NCBI GenBank assembly: GCA_964351985.1
Contig: CAYGPR010000005.1
Span: 1-64,000 of the forward strand
Length of the DNA stretch: 64,000 bases
Direction of reading: 5' to 3'
From: Meishania sp964351985
GTDB lineage: Bacteria > Bacteroidota > Bacteroidia > Flavobacteriales > Flavobacteriaceae
The stretch's first letter is position 1, and every line of letters begins with the position of its first letter. Below, piece after piece: positions 27,032 through 36,175 of this stretch. The position numbers and the translations under genes were made by a program. A model generated the notes under the pieces. It saw nothing but the letters and a program-made list of their open reading frames with translations, was not told the origin of the DNA and made no database searches.

Positions 27032-28490
27032 GAGATACTGTTTTTTTTCATTCATTTTTTTAAGCCTGTTCCTTCAGGCTCAGGATTCGGACATTACCAA
27101 TTCGCTCTACGAAACCTATGAGAAATATCTAGAAGAGACTTTGGACAAACGAAGGATCAAGCACCATGAGATTCAACCTTTGATTTCAGAATACCGGGCA
27201 AACCCTAAATTCAAGGTTGATGTGGTCGGCCGTTCCATCGAAGGAAGAAGCCTATCGCTGATCAGTATAGGTTCGGGCCCTACCGATGTTTTTCTGTGGT
27301 CGCAGATGCATGGCGATGAGCCCACAGCAACCCAGGCGATCTTCGATATTCTAAATTTTTTTGATAGTGCTGATTTCAAAGCAGAAAAAGAGGCGATACT
27401 TACCAATCTTACGGTACACTTTTTACCGATGTTAAATCCCGATGGAGCGGAACGCTATCAGCGAAGGAACCTTTTGGGAATCGATATCAATCGTGATGCC
27501 CTCAGACTACAATCTCCTGAAGGACAAACTTTAAAACGTGTACGTGATAGTCTGGATGCCGATTTCGGATTTAATCTTCACGACCAAAGCACTTATTATA
27601 ATGCCGAACGAACGGAAAAGCCCGCTACCATTTCGTATTTGGCTCCGGCCTATAATTATGAAAAGGAAATCAATGCAGGTAGGGGCGATGCGATGAAAGT
27701 TATCGTTTTTATGAACAATATCATTCAAAAATATGCGCCTGGCCAAGTAGGCCGGTATAATGATGATTTTGAGCCTCGTGCCTTTGGCGATAACATTCAA
27801 AAATGGGGTACGCGCACCATTCTCATCGAATCGGGTGGATATGTCAACGATACTGAAAAACAAGAAATAAGAAAATTGAATTACGTATCGATTCTTTCGG
27901 CAATTTATACTATTGCGAACCAGAATTACGAGGACATTCCCTTGGATGATTATGAAAAAATTCCTGAAAACGATCGTAAACTTTTTGATTTAAAAATTGA
28001 AAATGCCACGTACGAATTATTGGGAAAAAAGTATACTATTGATGTCGGAATACATCGTTTGGAAGTCGATAAAGAAGGGAACAATGATTTTTGGTACAGT
28101 AGCCGTATTATCGACCAAGGAGATTTATCGACCTATTATGGCTATGAAACATTCGATGCTGAGGGTTATACCATAAGAGAAGGGAAAGTTTTTCCTGAAG
28201 AAATGGAAAGACTTTCAAATCTAGGGGATAAGGACGTACTTGAATTATTGCGTCAAGGATATACCTATATCAGAACCAAAGATTTGTTTTTAGAAGACCC
28301 TTCATCACCGGCCCCTATTCATTTAATATCAAAGGACTATGAAGTGCCTGAATTCAGTATCGAAGTAGGTATAAACCCCACCTTTTTACTAGAAAAAGGT
28401 GGGGTTTTAAAGTATGCCGTCATCAATGGCTTTTTAATCGATTTGGAATCCGGTAAAACCGATTTCAAAAACGCGATGATTTATAGATAG
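27021..28490 (+). CDS. Exported M14 zinc carboxypeptidase
   Basis: Peptidase of 489 residues with signal peptide ending in LFLQAQ. Zinc ligands are His97 and Glu100 in QMHGDEPT and His187 in NLHDQ. The substrate-binding INRD motif (about 156-159) and catalytic Glu270 in TILIESGG are present. A C-terminal beta-rich region of about 190 residues follows the catalytic domain. With the amidase and 3D protein in one operon, trimming of peptidoglycan stem peptides is plausible. It overlaps the amidase stop by 11 bp. Confidence 0.9.
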   Translation: MQIKRYCFFSFIFLSLFLQAQDSDITNSLYETYEKYLEETLDKRRIKHHEIQPLISEYRANPKFKVDVVGRSIEGRSLSLISIGSGPTDVFLWSQMHGDEPTATQAIFDILNFFDSADFKAEKEAILTNLTVHFLPMLNPDGAERYQRRNLLGIDINRDALRLQSPEGQTLKRVRDSLDADFGFNLHDQSTYYNAERTEKPATISYLAPAYNYEKEINAGRGDAMKVIVFMNNIIQKYAPGQVGRYNDDFEPRAFGDNIQKWGTRTILIESGGYVNDTEKQEIRKLNYVSILSAIYTIANQNYEDIPLDDYEKIPENDRKLFDLKIENATYELLGKKYTIDVGIHRLEVDKEGNNDFWYSSRIIDQGDLSTYYGYETFDAEGYTIREGKVFPEEMERLSNLGDKDVLELLRQGYTYIRTKDLFLEDPSSPAPIHLISKDYEVPEFSIEVGINPTFLLEKGGVLKYAVINGFLIDLESGKTDFKNAMIYR

Positions 28491-28495
28491 GTTTC

Positions 28496-28663
28496 TTAAA
28501 AATTGAAACAGGCACTTACGTAGTCTATGTTACCGAACATGAAGACCAATAGTGAGACTGCCGTTATCAAGATGCCCGAGAATAATGATACTACGGCATA
28601 TCTATAATAGTTTGACATCAAACCTAAAGCACTGTTTTCAATAATGTTGTTGATTGTTTTCAT
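28496..28663 (-). CDS. Membrane microprotein, 55 residues, paralogue of the one at 28866
   Basis: Short ORF with N-terminal motif IIENSALGLM followed by one hydrophobic segment (about 22-44) and a short tail. GGAAAAG lies just before the ATG. A second ORF of exactly the same length at 28866-29033 aligns without gaps at 14 of 55 positions and shares II(E/K)NS(A/S)L. Its stop meets the M14 peptidase stop from the opposite strand. No known family is recognised; a small inner-membrane regulator or subunit is a guess. Confidence 0.6.
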   Translation of the reverse strand: MKTINNIIENSALGLMSNYYRYAVVSLFSGILITAVSLLVFMFGNIDYVSACFNF

Positions 28664-28802
28664 CTTTTCCAAGATTTAGTGGTTGAACTTAAATTTGTTA
28701 TACCAAAATTACCTTAGAAAAGCTCGAAAAAACTCACTGTCAAAAGTGAAATTATACTCCCTGAAAACAGGGGTGAAGTAAATATGGGCCGTAGTAAAAC
28801 AA

Positions 28803-28830
28803 AAAAGCATCCAATTTCTTGGATGCTTTT
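28803..28830. terminator. Hairpin terminator between the two microprotein genes
   Basis: A perfect 12-bp stem, AAAAGCATCCAA with TTGGATGCTTTT and loop TTTC, has A/T tracts on both sides. It would end the transcript of the microprotein gene at 28866-29033. Confidence 0.8.
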
Positions 28831-28865
28831 AAACTGATTTTATCATAAATCAGATTTTAGGAGAA

Positions 28866-29033
28866 CTAATATCCGAATCTAATTATCATATCAGGGCCGT
28901 TAAATAACAACAACGTATACATTGTTACTATCAACGAAACGATTATTGAAAAAAGTAGAATACTTATCGCTTGGTACCATCTAGGCATTCCGCGAAGCGA
29001 ACTGTTTTTGATAATAGTGTAAAATACATCCAT
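28866..29033 (-). CDS. Membrane microprotein, 55 residues, paralogue of the one at 28496
   Basis: Short ORF starting MDVFYTIIKNSSLRGM with one hydrophobic segment (about 22-44) and tail NGPDMIIRFGY. It is the same length as the ORF at 28496 and shares its motif and membrane position. It has its own downstream terminator, which supports expression as an independent short gene. Function unknown. Confidence 0.6.
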   Translation of the reverse strand: MDVFYTIIKNSSLRGMPRWYQAISILLFSIIVSLIVTMYTLLLFNGPDMIIRFGY

Positions 29034-29203
29034 AATTTTCTTTTTTTAGCCCTATTCTCGAATAGGTTACATTAAACAACTTCATAGTCTTTAGGATGTA
29101 GGTATTCAAAATCATATTTGGGTTCGTTACCAATTAAACAATTATTACCACATAATCCCTAATGGGAAAGGTAATTTATTTTATGTTTTCGTTGAAAAGC
29201 AAA

Positions 29204-29237
29204 AAAAAGGGAAGAACCGCATCAGTTCTTCCCTTTT
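29204..29237. terminator. Terminator after the OmpA-type gene
   Basis: The stem AAAAGGGAAGAAC pairs with GTTCTTCCCTTTT around a 7-base loop. It lies about 24 bp after the stop of the leftward OmpA-family gene and reads as a terminator in either direction. Confidence 0.8.
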
Positions 29238-29260
29238 TATATAATAAACGGTGTTTTTTT

Positions 29261-30088
29261 CTATAAGCTCTCTGCATCCAATAAAGCGAAGAATTTATCC
29301 AAATTCGGAATGATAACGATTTTGGTACGTCTGTTCTTGGCCATATTTTCTTTGGAGTCATTTTCGACCAAAGGCAAATAGCTGCTTCTACCCGCAGCAA
29401 TCATCTTCGTTGGGTCTACATTATAATCTTTTTGCAGTTTTCTAACGATGGAAGTGGCTCGTTTTACGCTCAAATCCCAATTGTCTTCTACAACGGCGGT
29501 ATTAATAGTTCTAGAATCTGTATGGCCCTCGACCATAACCTCCATACTAGGTTCTGAATTAATAACCTCGGCCAATTTGGTCAAGATATTATCTGCTTTT
29601 TTACTCACTCTATAACTTCCGCTATTGAATAATAGTTTATCCGAAATATTGATCATAACCACCGTCTTGTCGATATCCACATTAACATCGTCCTCTTCGT
29701 CAGAAATCGATTTTTTGAGGTTGTAGGAAATCGCCAGGTTCATAGAATCTTGCAGCGTTTTTGCTTCAGACAGTTTAGCAGGATCAACTTTGGCCAATGT
29801 CGCTCTCATTTTTGCCTTGGTGTTGTTGCTCATGACGGCTACATCGTCTACAGAGGAATACTGTGTATCGTTGACTTCTTTCAAAGAATTGATTTTTTCA
29901 TTGTATTCCGTTACTCTTGCTTCGATTTTGGTCATCTTGGCTTCCAACTCCTCTTTTTCAACTTGGGTCTTGGTCAAAGCGCTTTGTGTCTCTGAAAGAT
30001 TATTTTCCAAGGCCACATATTTCTTTTTAGAAACGCATGAAGCCAATAGCAAAATTGAAAGGGTACTTGCAAAAATTGATTTTCTCAT
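29261..30088 (-). CDS. OmpA-family lipoprotein with coiled coil
   Basis: Outer-membrane lipoprotein of 275 residues. The signal ends in LLLASC; a coiled coil (about 20-70) leads to the OmpA/MotB peptidoglycan-binding domain (about 140-265). That domain has LLFNSGSYRVS, VEGHTDSR and NRRTKIVI, including the Asp and Arg that hold diaminopimelate. It should tether the outer membrane to the wall. It is monocistronic with its own terminator. Confidence 0.9.
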   Translation of the reverse strand: MRKSIFASTLSILLLASCVSKKKYVALENNLSETQSALTKTQVEKEELEAKMTKIEARVTEYNEKINSLKEVNDTQYSSVDDVAVMSNNTKAKMRATLAKVDPAKLSEAKTLQDSMNLAISYNLKKSISDEEDDVNVDIDKTVVMINISDKLLFNSGSYRVSKKADNILTKLAEVINSEPSMEVMVEGHTDSRTINTAVVEDNWDLSVKRATSIVRKLQKDYNVDPTKMIAAGRSSYLPLVENDSKENMAKNRRTKIVIIPNLDKFFALLDAESL

Positions 30089-30241
30089 AGTAGTGATATT
30101 ATTAAGGTTTCTTCAGGGGTAGATACGGAATAACCCTAAAGCATGGACGTTAAAAAGACGATAACTCAGTAAATTTTACACCAATGAATTATGAAAACAG
30201 CTGATTTTGAGTGAGTAAGCTTTACTATCGAGTACAAAAAA

Positions 30242-30264
30242 AAGTGCCTCATATCGAGGCACTT
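30242..30264. terminator. Terminator after the VWA-domain gene
   Basis: The 9-bp stem AAGTGCCTC with GAGGCACTT has a 5-base loop and an A-tract on its left, which becomes the U-tract of the leftward VWA transcript. Confidence 0.75.
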
Positions 30265-30289
30265 CACTTAAAGTTCTAAAGTTTCGCTA

Positions 30290-31387
30290 TTATTCACATC
30301 CGCCCGTAAACCCGGTTGCGTTGAATTTTGTCTGAACGGCACCTTGACGATTACCGGCCGTAACCTGAATAGCCAGATTGTTTTCCCCGCTACCGTCCCG
30401 CTTTGGGCTGCAATATTCGAAAAGGTAAAAACTGTTCGCCTGTTCCGATATTCTGAAGGAGATATCATTGAATGTATTTTCAAGTTCTTCCTTGTTTCCG
30501 GCAAATACACTGAAAGTCTTACCGATGTCGGTTAGTACTTGGGTATCGATTTCGCCACCAAGTCCAATGGTGAAAAATGAAATATTCGCATCGGCATTAT
30601 CAACTTTCTGTTGTGCCTGCTCTTTGGTAAATCGGGAAGCTTGATCGGTACCATCCGTAAAAATAACTACGGAAGCCGCTCCGATTTTCCCGCCTTGGGT
30701 ACTGGTGGCCAAAAGTTCACTTGCGATATCGGTAGATCGCATCACTGCCCCGTATAAATCTGTTGATGGATCATTACTGATGTCTTCGGTAATACCTTCG
30801 ATAGCCGCTGTCAGTTCTTCTTTGGATGATGTCAATTGATTTAAAAGATGAAGTTCGTTCTCTCCATCAAACCAATAAATGGCCATTTTGAAAGATTCTT
30901 GTGTGCCGTCAGGTACAACATTGTCTATAAAACTTATACTGGCCGATTTAAGTTCCGTAAGACTGCTGCTCAATACACTATTGCTCAAATCGAGCACCAA
31001 AAGGGCATTGTTGCTGAAAATCTGAGAGTTGGAAGAAATACGCGCCTGTGATTCAGAAGTAGAAATCGTATTGAAACATTCATCGTTTCTGCCCTGCTCG
31101 TAAATTGTAAATTGGTCCGCTGTCAGCCCTGGTACGGGATCCCCTTCAGTATCGGAGACTTTAAAGAAAATAGAAACTTTTCCTGGAATAGTGACATATT
31201 GTTCTTGAATGGATAGTACCAGATCACTCTCATCAAGACCAAGACAATCATCGACCGGTTTTCCTTTTCCGAGGCCTTCCCCGAAATTCGGACTGAAATT
31301 AACATCATCATCGGCATTTCCACAAGAAATAAATAAGGCAATCGAGAAGAAAAGTGCAATGTATTTGGTGTATGGCTTCATTTTCAT
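30290..31387 (-). CDS. VWA-domain lipoprotein
   Basis: Surface or periplasmic lipoprotein of 365 residues with signal MKMKPYTKYIALFFSIALFI followed by SC. A short Ig-like region (about 60-115) precedes a von Willebrand A domain with the metal-dependent adhesion motif LVLDLSNSV (DxSxS) and IFTDGTD. The C-terminal part has a Cys-containing beta region. VWA domains bind protein partners through a metal. No helper ATPase or other VWA gene is adjacent. The role may be adhesion or envelope assembly. Confidence 0.85.
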   Translation of the reverse strand: MKMKPYTKYIALFFSIALFISCGNADDDVNFSPNFGEGLGKGKPVDDCLGLDESDLVLSIQEQYVTIPGKVSIFFKVSDTEGDPVPGLTADQFTIYEQGRNDECFNTISTSESQARISSNSQIFSNNALLVLDLSNSVLSSSLTELKSASISFIDNVVPDGTQESFKMAIYWFDGENELHLLNQLTSSKEELTAAIEGITEDISNDPSTDLYGAVMRSTDIASELLATSTQGGKIGAASVVIFTDGTDQASRFTKEQAQQKVDNADANISFFTIGLGGEIDTQVLTDIGKTFSVFAGNKEELENTFNDISFRISEQANSFYLFEYCSPKRDGSGENNLAIQVTAGNRQGAVQTKFNATGFTGGCE

Positions 31388-31520
31388 AATTTTTTGGGTT
31401 CAACCAACAGAACGGACAAAATCCATTTTAATTATAGGGCGAGATAAAATTTATTGTTAAAGATTGTTAAAGGAAAGTGTAATATTTAGTAGCTTTCACC
31501 AGCCAAATACCAAACGTCGA

Positions 31521-32462
31521 ATGTACTTTAGAAATTCTTTCATATTACTTGTTGTCATACTTTTTCTTGTTCACGGATGTACCACAAGGAAATCAGATAT
31601 TCCCGAACGTTTAGGGTTTCCCGAAGATGCCAAGCTATTGATTATCCATGCCGATGACCTCGGGGTTACCCATTCTGAAAATATGGCCAGTATTAAAGGG
31701 ATGGAAGATACACCGGTAAATTCTTCAAGTATTATGGTGCCCTGCCCATGGTTTAATGAAATTGCGGAGTATGCGCGTGAAAACTCCAAAATGGATTTCG
31801 GGCTGCACCTTACCCTCAATAGTGAGTGGAAATATTACAAATGGGGTCCGGTGACTTCCATTGATTCAGTACCCAGTTTGGTCAACGAAAACGGACATAT
31901 GTATCCTACGCGGGAGGATCTTATTTCCAATGCCCGTCCCGAAGAAGTTGAATTGGAGCTTAGAAACCAAGTGAAAAAAGCGCTCAGGTCGGGTATTGAC
32001 GTTACGCATCTTGATGCGCACATGAGTGCTGCCGTGAGCTCCCCTGAATTCGCAGCAGCCTATATAAAAGTTGGAAAAGAATTCGATATACCCGTTTTTC
32101 TTGCACCCGAAAATGAAGTGGTAAGGTCATCAGAGGTGCAATCCCTTATTGATGAGCGGACCGTTGTTTTTGACAAGATGTATATTGAGGATCCTGAGGA
32201 CTATGAAAAAGGCGCTGCACAATATTATTCAAATGTTCTGAAGAATTTGGAACCGGGGCTCACTTGCCTGCTCATACATTTGGCGTACGACGATGAAGAA
32301 ATGCGTTCTGTAACCGTCGACATGCCTGATTATGGTTCGGCATGGCGACAGGCCGATTTTGATTTTTTCAGTAGTCCAGAATGCGAACGACTTTTAAAGG
32401 AGCACAATATAACTTTGATAACCTGGCGTGAACTTCGTGATAAGATTACCCGAGCCAAGTAA
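31521..32462 (+). CDS. ChbG/YdjC-type carbohydrate deacetylase, lipoprotein
   Basis: Exported sugar deacetylase of 313 residues from the ATG at 31521; a TTG at 31464 in frame would place 19 extra residues before the signal and is rejected. The signal ends in LVHGC. Metal and catalytic motifs are IIHADDLGVTH, FGLHLTLNSEW and VTHLDAHM. ChbG removes an acetyl group from chito-oligosaccharides. The gene two places downstream is a NagB-like aminosugar isomerase, so amino-sugar substrates are likely. The cytoplasmic family member lacks the lipoprotein signal seen here. Confidence 0.85.
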   Translation: MYFRNSFILLVVILFLVHGCTTRKSDIPERLGFPEDAKLLIIHADDLGVTHSENMASIKGMEDTPVNSSSIMVPCPWFNEIAEYARENSKMDFGLHLTLNSEWKYYKWGPVTSIDSVPSLVNENGHMYPTREDLISNARPEEVELELRNQVKKALRSGIDVTHLDAHMSAAVSSPEFAAAYIKVGKEFDIPVFLAPENEVVRSSEVQSLIDERTVVFDKMYIEDPEDYEKGAAQYYSNVLKNLEPGLTCLLIHLAYDDEEMRSVTVDMPDYGSAWRQADFDFFSSPECERLLKEHNITLITWRELRDKITRAK

Positions 32463-32490
32463 TATCGAGAATACATTCTAGATTTCCAAA

Positions 32491-34668
32491 TTGAAAAAAA
32501 CACTTACAATACTGCTTACCGTGATCGCTGTGACTTCGGTCCTGTCGCAGAAAAAGAACGAGGCCTTTCGTTTGAACATACGAAAGGCCTCTGGATCTAT
32601 TACCATAGATGGAGTAGGTGATGACAAGGCATGGCAAGATACCGATGTCGCAAAAGATTTCTTTATGGTGTTGCCCATGGATGACGGTCTGGCGAACGAG
32701 CAGACCGAGATTAGAATGACCTACGATGCCAAGAACCTCTATTTACTCGCAACTTTTTATAACAGTAAGAAAGGAAAATACTTTGTGGAATCATTACGCC
32801 GCGATTTTTCATTTGGCAAGAATGACAACTTTTTACTCTTCATGGATCCTTTTAATAACCAGACCACGGGCTTTTCGTTCGGGGCCAATGCATATGGCGC
32901 CCAATGGGACGGAACCATGTACGATGGGGGCAGGATAGATTTAAACTGGGACAGCAAATGGATATCCGAAACGACACGGAGCGATGAAAAATGGGTCTTT
33001 GAAATGGCCATTCCCTTTAAATCGATTCGATATGAAGAAGGCGTGACCGAATGGGGAATCAATTTTAGTCGTTTGGATTTGAAATCAAGCGAAAAATCGA
33101 GCTGGACACCTATACCCAGACAATTCCCTACGGCTTCCCTGGCTTATACCGGTACTTTGGTATGGGATACGCCGCCGCCGCCGCCCAAAGTCAATTTTTC
33201 CATCATACCCTATGTATTGGGAAATGTCAGCCGTGATTTGGAAAATAATGGCGATACCAAGTATGATGCGAAAGTAGGCGGAGATGTGAAGTTCAGTATT
33301 ACTTCATCCTTAAATTTAGATTTGACCGTGAATCCTGATTTTTCACAAGTTGAAGTAGATCGCCAAGTAACCAACTTGGACCGTTTTGAACTCTTTTTTC
33401 CTGAAAGAAGGCAGTTTTTTCTTGAAAACGGTGATTTGTTCGCGAATTTCGGGTATTCGACCATACGGCCGTTTTTTTCTAGAAGGATCGGGCTAGGGGT
33501 TCCGATACAGGCCGGAGCACGTATAAGCGGAAACCTTGACGAAAAATGGCGGCTCGGTATTATGGACATGCAAACCGCCAAAGTCGATGAAACGGGTCTC
33601 CCTAGTCAAAATTTCGGAGTAGTTTCCCTTCAGCGAAAAGTTTTCAGTCGTTCAAGTATCGGGCTGATGTTCGTCAATAAACAATCACTGAAATATCCGC
33701 AAGAGAATGATTCTATAAAAATGGTTTATCCTGAATTCAATAGGAATTTTGGGGCAGAATATAATTTGGCTTCCTCGAATAATTTATGGAACGGGAAGGC
33801 CTTTTTTTTGAAATCGTTCGCACCCGATGAAGAAGATGGAAGCGGGCATACCCAAGCGGCACATTTGGAATACAATAGCCGTAAATGGAAGTGGAGGGTA
33901 GAAGAACAGTGGGTGAGCGATGATTACACAGCGGAGGTCGGGTTTGTGCCAAGGAGGGGATATGTAAATTTCAATTCGTACCTCGGATATCTGTTTTTTC
34001 CTAAAAAAGGAAAAATAGTGAGCCATGGCCCTACTTTGAATACTACCTATTTTTTCAACGAAAATTTTAGGCGTACCGATAATTTGAGTTATCTCTTGTA
34101 TTCTTTCGAATTCAGGAACCGGAGTAGTCTTGACTTTTTTATCTCCGACGATTATGTCGAACTACTTGCCCCATTTGACCCAACGAGACTGGGAAAAGAG
34201 CAATTGTCCGCTGGCACTAAGCATCAATGGAATGCATTTGGGTGGATGTTCGCTTCAAGACCACAAAGCTTGTTTACCTATACCTTCGATGCCCGTTTTG
34301 GAGGCTATTATGCTGACGGAAATCGAACAAGTCTCTCCACCGAGTTGGGCTATCGCTTTCAGCCCTATGTGAGTCTAAGCGCAAATTTGAACTATAACCA
34401 CATCGATTTGCCGGCACCTTGGAACACCAATCAATTTTGGTTGATCGGGGCCGAAGTCGATATCACCTTTACCAACAAATTATTTTTTGCGAACTTGTTT
34501 CAATATAACGAACAATCGAAAAATTTCAATTTGAATTCCAGGTTCCAGTGGCGCTATTCTCCCGCATCCGATTTATTCTTGGTATATACCAATAATTATT
34601 TTCTTGAACCTTTTGAAGGTAGAAATTGGGGTCTGACCTTGAAGTTCACATATTGGTTCAATAACTAA
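32491..34668 (+). CDS. DUF5916 outer-membrane protein with CBM9-like domain
   Basis: Protein of 725 residues starting with TTG and a signal peptide (MKKTLTILLTVIAVTSVLSQ). The N-terminal domain (about 25-225) has the sugar-binding CBM9-like fold pattern ITIDGVGDDKAWQD. The remainder (about 240-725) is a predicted beta-barrel with alternating aromatic residues, ending TYWFNN. This layout is DUF5916. It lies between a deacetylase and an aminosugar isomerase, so binding or uptake of an amino-sugar polymer is possible, but no SusC/SusD pair is present. Confidence 0.85.
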   Translation: MKKTLTILLTVIAVTSVLSQKKNEAFRLNIRKASGSITIDGVGDDKAWQDTDVAKDFFMVLPMDDGLANEQTEIRMTYDAKNLYLLATFYNSKKGKYFVESLRRDFSFGKNDNFLLFMDPFNNQTTGFSFGANAYGAQWDGTMYDGGRIDLNWDSKWISETTRSDEKWVFEMAIPFKSIRYEEGVTEWGINFSRLDLKSSEKSSWTPIPRQFPTASLAYTGTLVWDTPPPPPKVNFSIIPYVLGNVSRDLENNGDTKYDAKVGGDVKFSITSSLNLDLTVNPDFSQVEVDRQVTNLDRFELFFPERRQFFLENGDLFANFGYSTIRPFFSRRIGLGVPIQAGARISGNLDEKWRLGIMDMQTAKVDETGLPSQNFGVVSLQRKVFSRSSIGLMFVNKQSLKYPQENDSIKMVYPEFNRNFGAEYNLASSNNLWNGKAFFLKSFAPDEEDGSGHTQAAHLEYNSRKWKWRVEEQWVSDDYTAEVGFVPRRGYVNFNSYLGYLFFPKKGKIVSHGPTLNTTYFFNENFRRTDNLSYLLYSFEFRNRSSLDFFISDDYVELLAPFDPTRLGKEQLSAGTKHQWNAFGWMFASRPQSLFTYTFDARFGGYYADGNRTSLSTELGYRFQPYVSLSANLNYNHIDLPAPWNTNQFWLIGAEVDITFTNKLFFANLFQYNEQSKNFNLNSRFQWRYSPASDLFLVYTNNYFLEPFEGRNWGLTLKFTYWFNN

Positions 34669-34687
34669 GAATTCAAATTAGTAAAAA

Positions 34688-35398
34688 ATGCAATTGCAGT
34701 ATTGTTCCGATTATGAATCCATGAGCCATAGGGCTTCGGAGTTTTTGATTTCGGAATTGCACGAACGCGGTGACCAATTATGGTGTACGGCAACGGGCAA
34801 TTCCCCATTGAGCGTTTATAACCGTTTGGGGACTTTTAAGGAGACCCATCCAGAATACTTCAAAAGCCTTCGTATCATAAAACTGGACGAATGGGGGGAT
34901 ATTTCCATGACCGACTCAAGTTCATGCGAGGTATTTATCGAAGAAAACATTTTAGGCCCACTTGAAATTCCGAAGGAGCGTTATATTGGATTTAAAAATG
35001 ATGCTGAACAGCCTTTACAAGAATGTGAACGAATTCAAACTGAGCTTGAACAAAAAGGCCCTATCGATATTTGCATTCTCGGCTTGGGACAGAACGGTCA
35101 TATCGGATTCAACGAACCCGCCGATTTTTTACTTCCCCATTGCCACATAGCACAATTAAGTGAACTGTCGAAGCAACACGACATGGTGAATCGCTTATCG
35201 AAAAAGCCAGGTTATGGCCTTACTTTGGGGATGACCGATATTCTTTCTTCAAAAAAAATTGTTTTATTGGTCACAGGAAAAGGCAAAAAAGAAGTGGTGA
35301 ACCGACTGATGACCCAGGAAGTAAGTTCACAGCTGCCGGCTTCATTTTTATGGCTGCACCCCTACGTGCAATGCTATATTGATCATTCAAGTATGTGA
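34688..35398 (+). CDS. Glucosamine/galactosamine-6-phosphate isomerase family (NagB/AgaI-like)
   Basis: Cytoplasmic isomerase-deaminase of 236 residues that converts an amino-sugar 6-phosphate to a ketose phosphate and ammonia. Motifs are IIKLDEWGD (LDEW/Y), GLGQNGHIGFNEP (catalytic Asp replaced by Asn at the DGH site, as I associate with AgaI-like proteins) and a C-terminal LWLHPYV. It starts 19 bp after the DUF5916 gene and closes the amino-sugar group. Whether the natural substrate is GlcN6P or GalN6P is uncertain; the GQNGH motif leans to GalN6P. Confidence 0.83.
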   Translation: MQLQYCSDYESMSHRASEFLISELHERGDQLWCTATGNSPLSVYNRLGTFKETHPEYFKSLRIIKLDEWGDISMTDSSSCEVFIEENILGPLEIPKERYIGFKNDAEQPLQECERIQTELEQKGPIDICILGLGQNGHIGFNEPADFLLPHCHIAQLSELSKQHDMVNRLSKKPGYGLTLGMTDILSSKKIVLLVTGKGKKEVVNRLMTQEVSSQLPASFLWLHPYVQCYIDHSSM

Positions 35399-35467
35399 AA
35401 TCGGAAAGCGAGCATACCTCTTTCAAATAAACGATATCTTGGAATAAAAAAGAAATGAACTAGCACT

Positions 35468-36070
35468 ATGGACCATCAAAATGACATCGCTATCCTCATT
35501 CTTGCCGCCGGGGAATCCTCTAGAATGGGCAGGCCCAAACAGCTTTTAGGTTGGAAAAACAACACACTACTCGGTCATGCCATAAAGAATGCAAGAGCCA
35601 TTTGTCCTGACCATGTTTATGTCGTACTGGGCGCAAATGCTGAAAAAATAAAGAAATCAGTTGAAGACACCGCACATTTCATTTTCAACGAAAATTATAA
35701 AAAAGGTCTGGGATCATCTTTAGCTACGGGCATTGTGTCGATTCTGAAATCAAATAAAAAATATCAAGCGGTGCTCGTTACATTATGTGACCAACCTTTA
35801 ATCGATATCGATTATCTAAATCAAATTATCGAAACCTACAGAAAAGACGATTCGGGAATTATAGCTACGGCCTATACAAATAGGGCTGGGGTTCCGACAT
35901 TATTTGATAAAAGATACTTTAATGAACTTTTACTACTTAATGAAGATTTTGGTGCTTCGCAGATGATAAAAAAATACCATACAGATTTAAAAACCTTAGA
36001 CCCCAAAGGAAAAGCATTGGATATTGATACATGGGACGATTATGAAGCCCTAGTCCGAAAAACCTTATGA
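35468..36070 (+). CDS. MobA-like nucleotidyltransferase (MocA/YgfJ type)
   Basis: Nucleotidyltransferase of 200 residues with the NTP-binding loop ILAAGESSRMGRPKQLL (about 10-26) and later motifs TLCDQPLID and GVPTLFDKRYF. The family transfers CMP or GMP to molybdopterin or activates a sugar-like phosphate. No molybdoenzyme gene is adjacent in the window, so the molybdenum-cofactor assignment is only the most common family function. It stands between the amino-sugar group and an amidohydrolase. Confidence 0.8.
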   Translation: MDHQNDIAILILAAGESSRMGRPKQLLGWKNNTLLGHAIKNARAICPDHVYVVLGANAEKIKKSVEDTAHFIFNENYKKGLGSSLATGIVSILKSNKKYQAVLVTLCDQPLIDIDYLNQIIETYRKDDSGIIATAYTNRAGVPTLFDKRYFNELLLLNEDFGASQMIKKYHTDLKTLDPKGKALDIDTWDDYEALVRKTL

Positions 36071-36175
36071 TAATAGGATTTTCTTAAAGGGGTTTGTTTT
36101 CAAAGTATCGAAGAATTTTAAAATTTAATTAGGAATTGAAAAAAAGAATAATGGTAATTTCACGCCAAACCAAAA

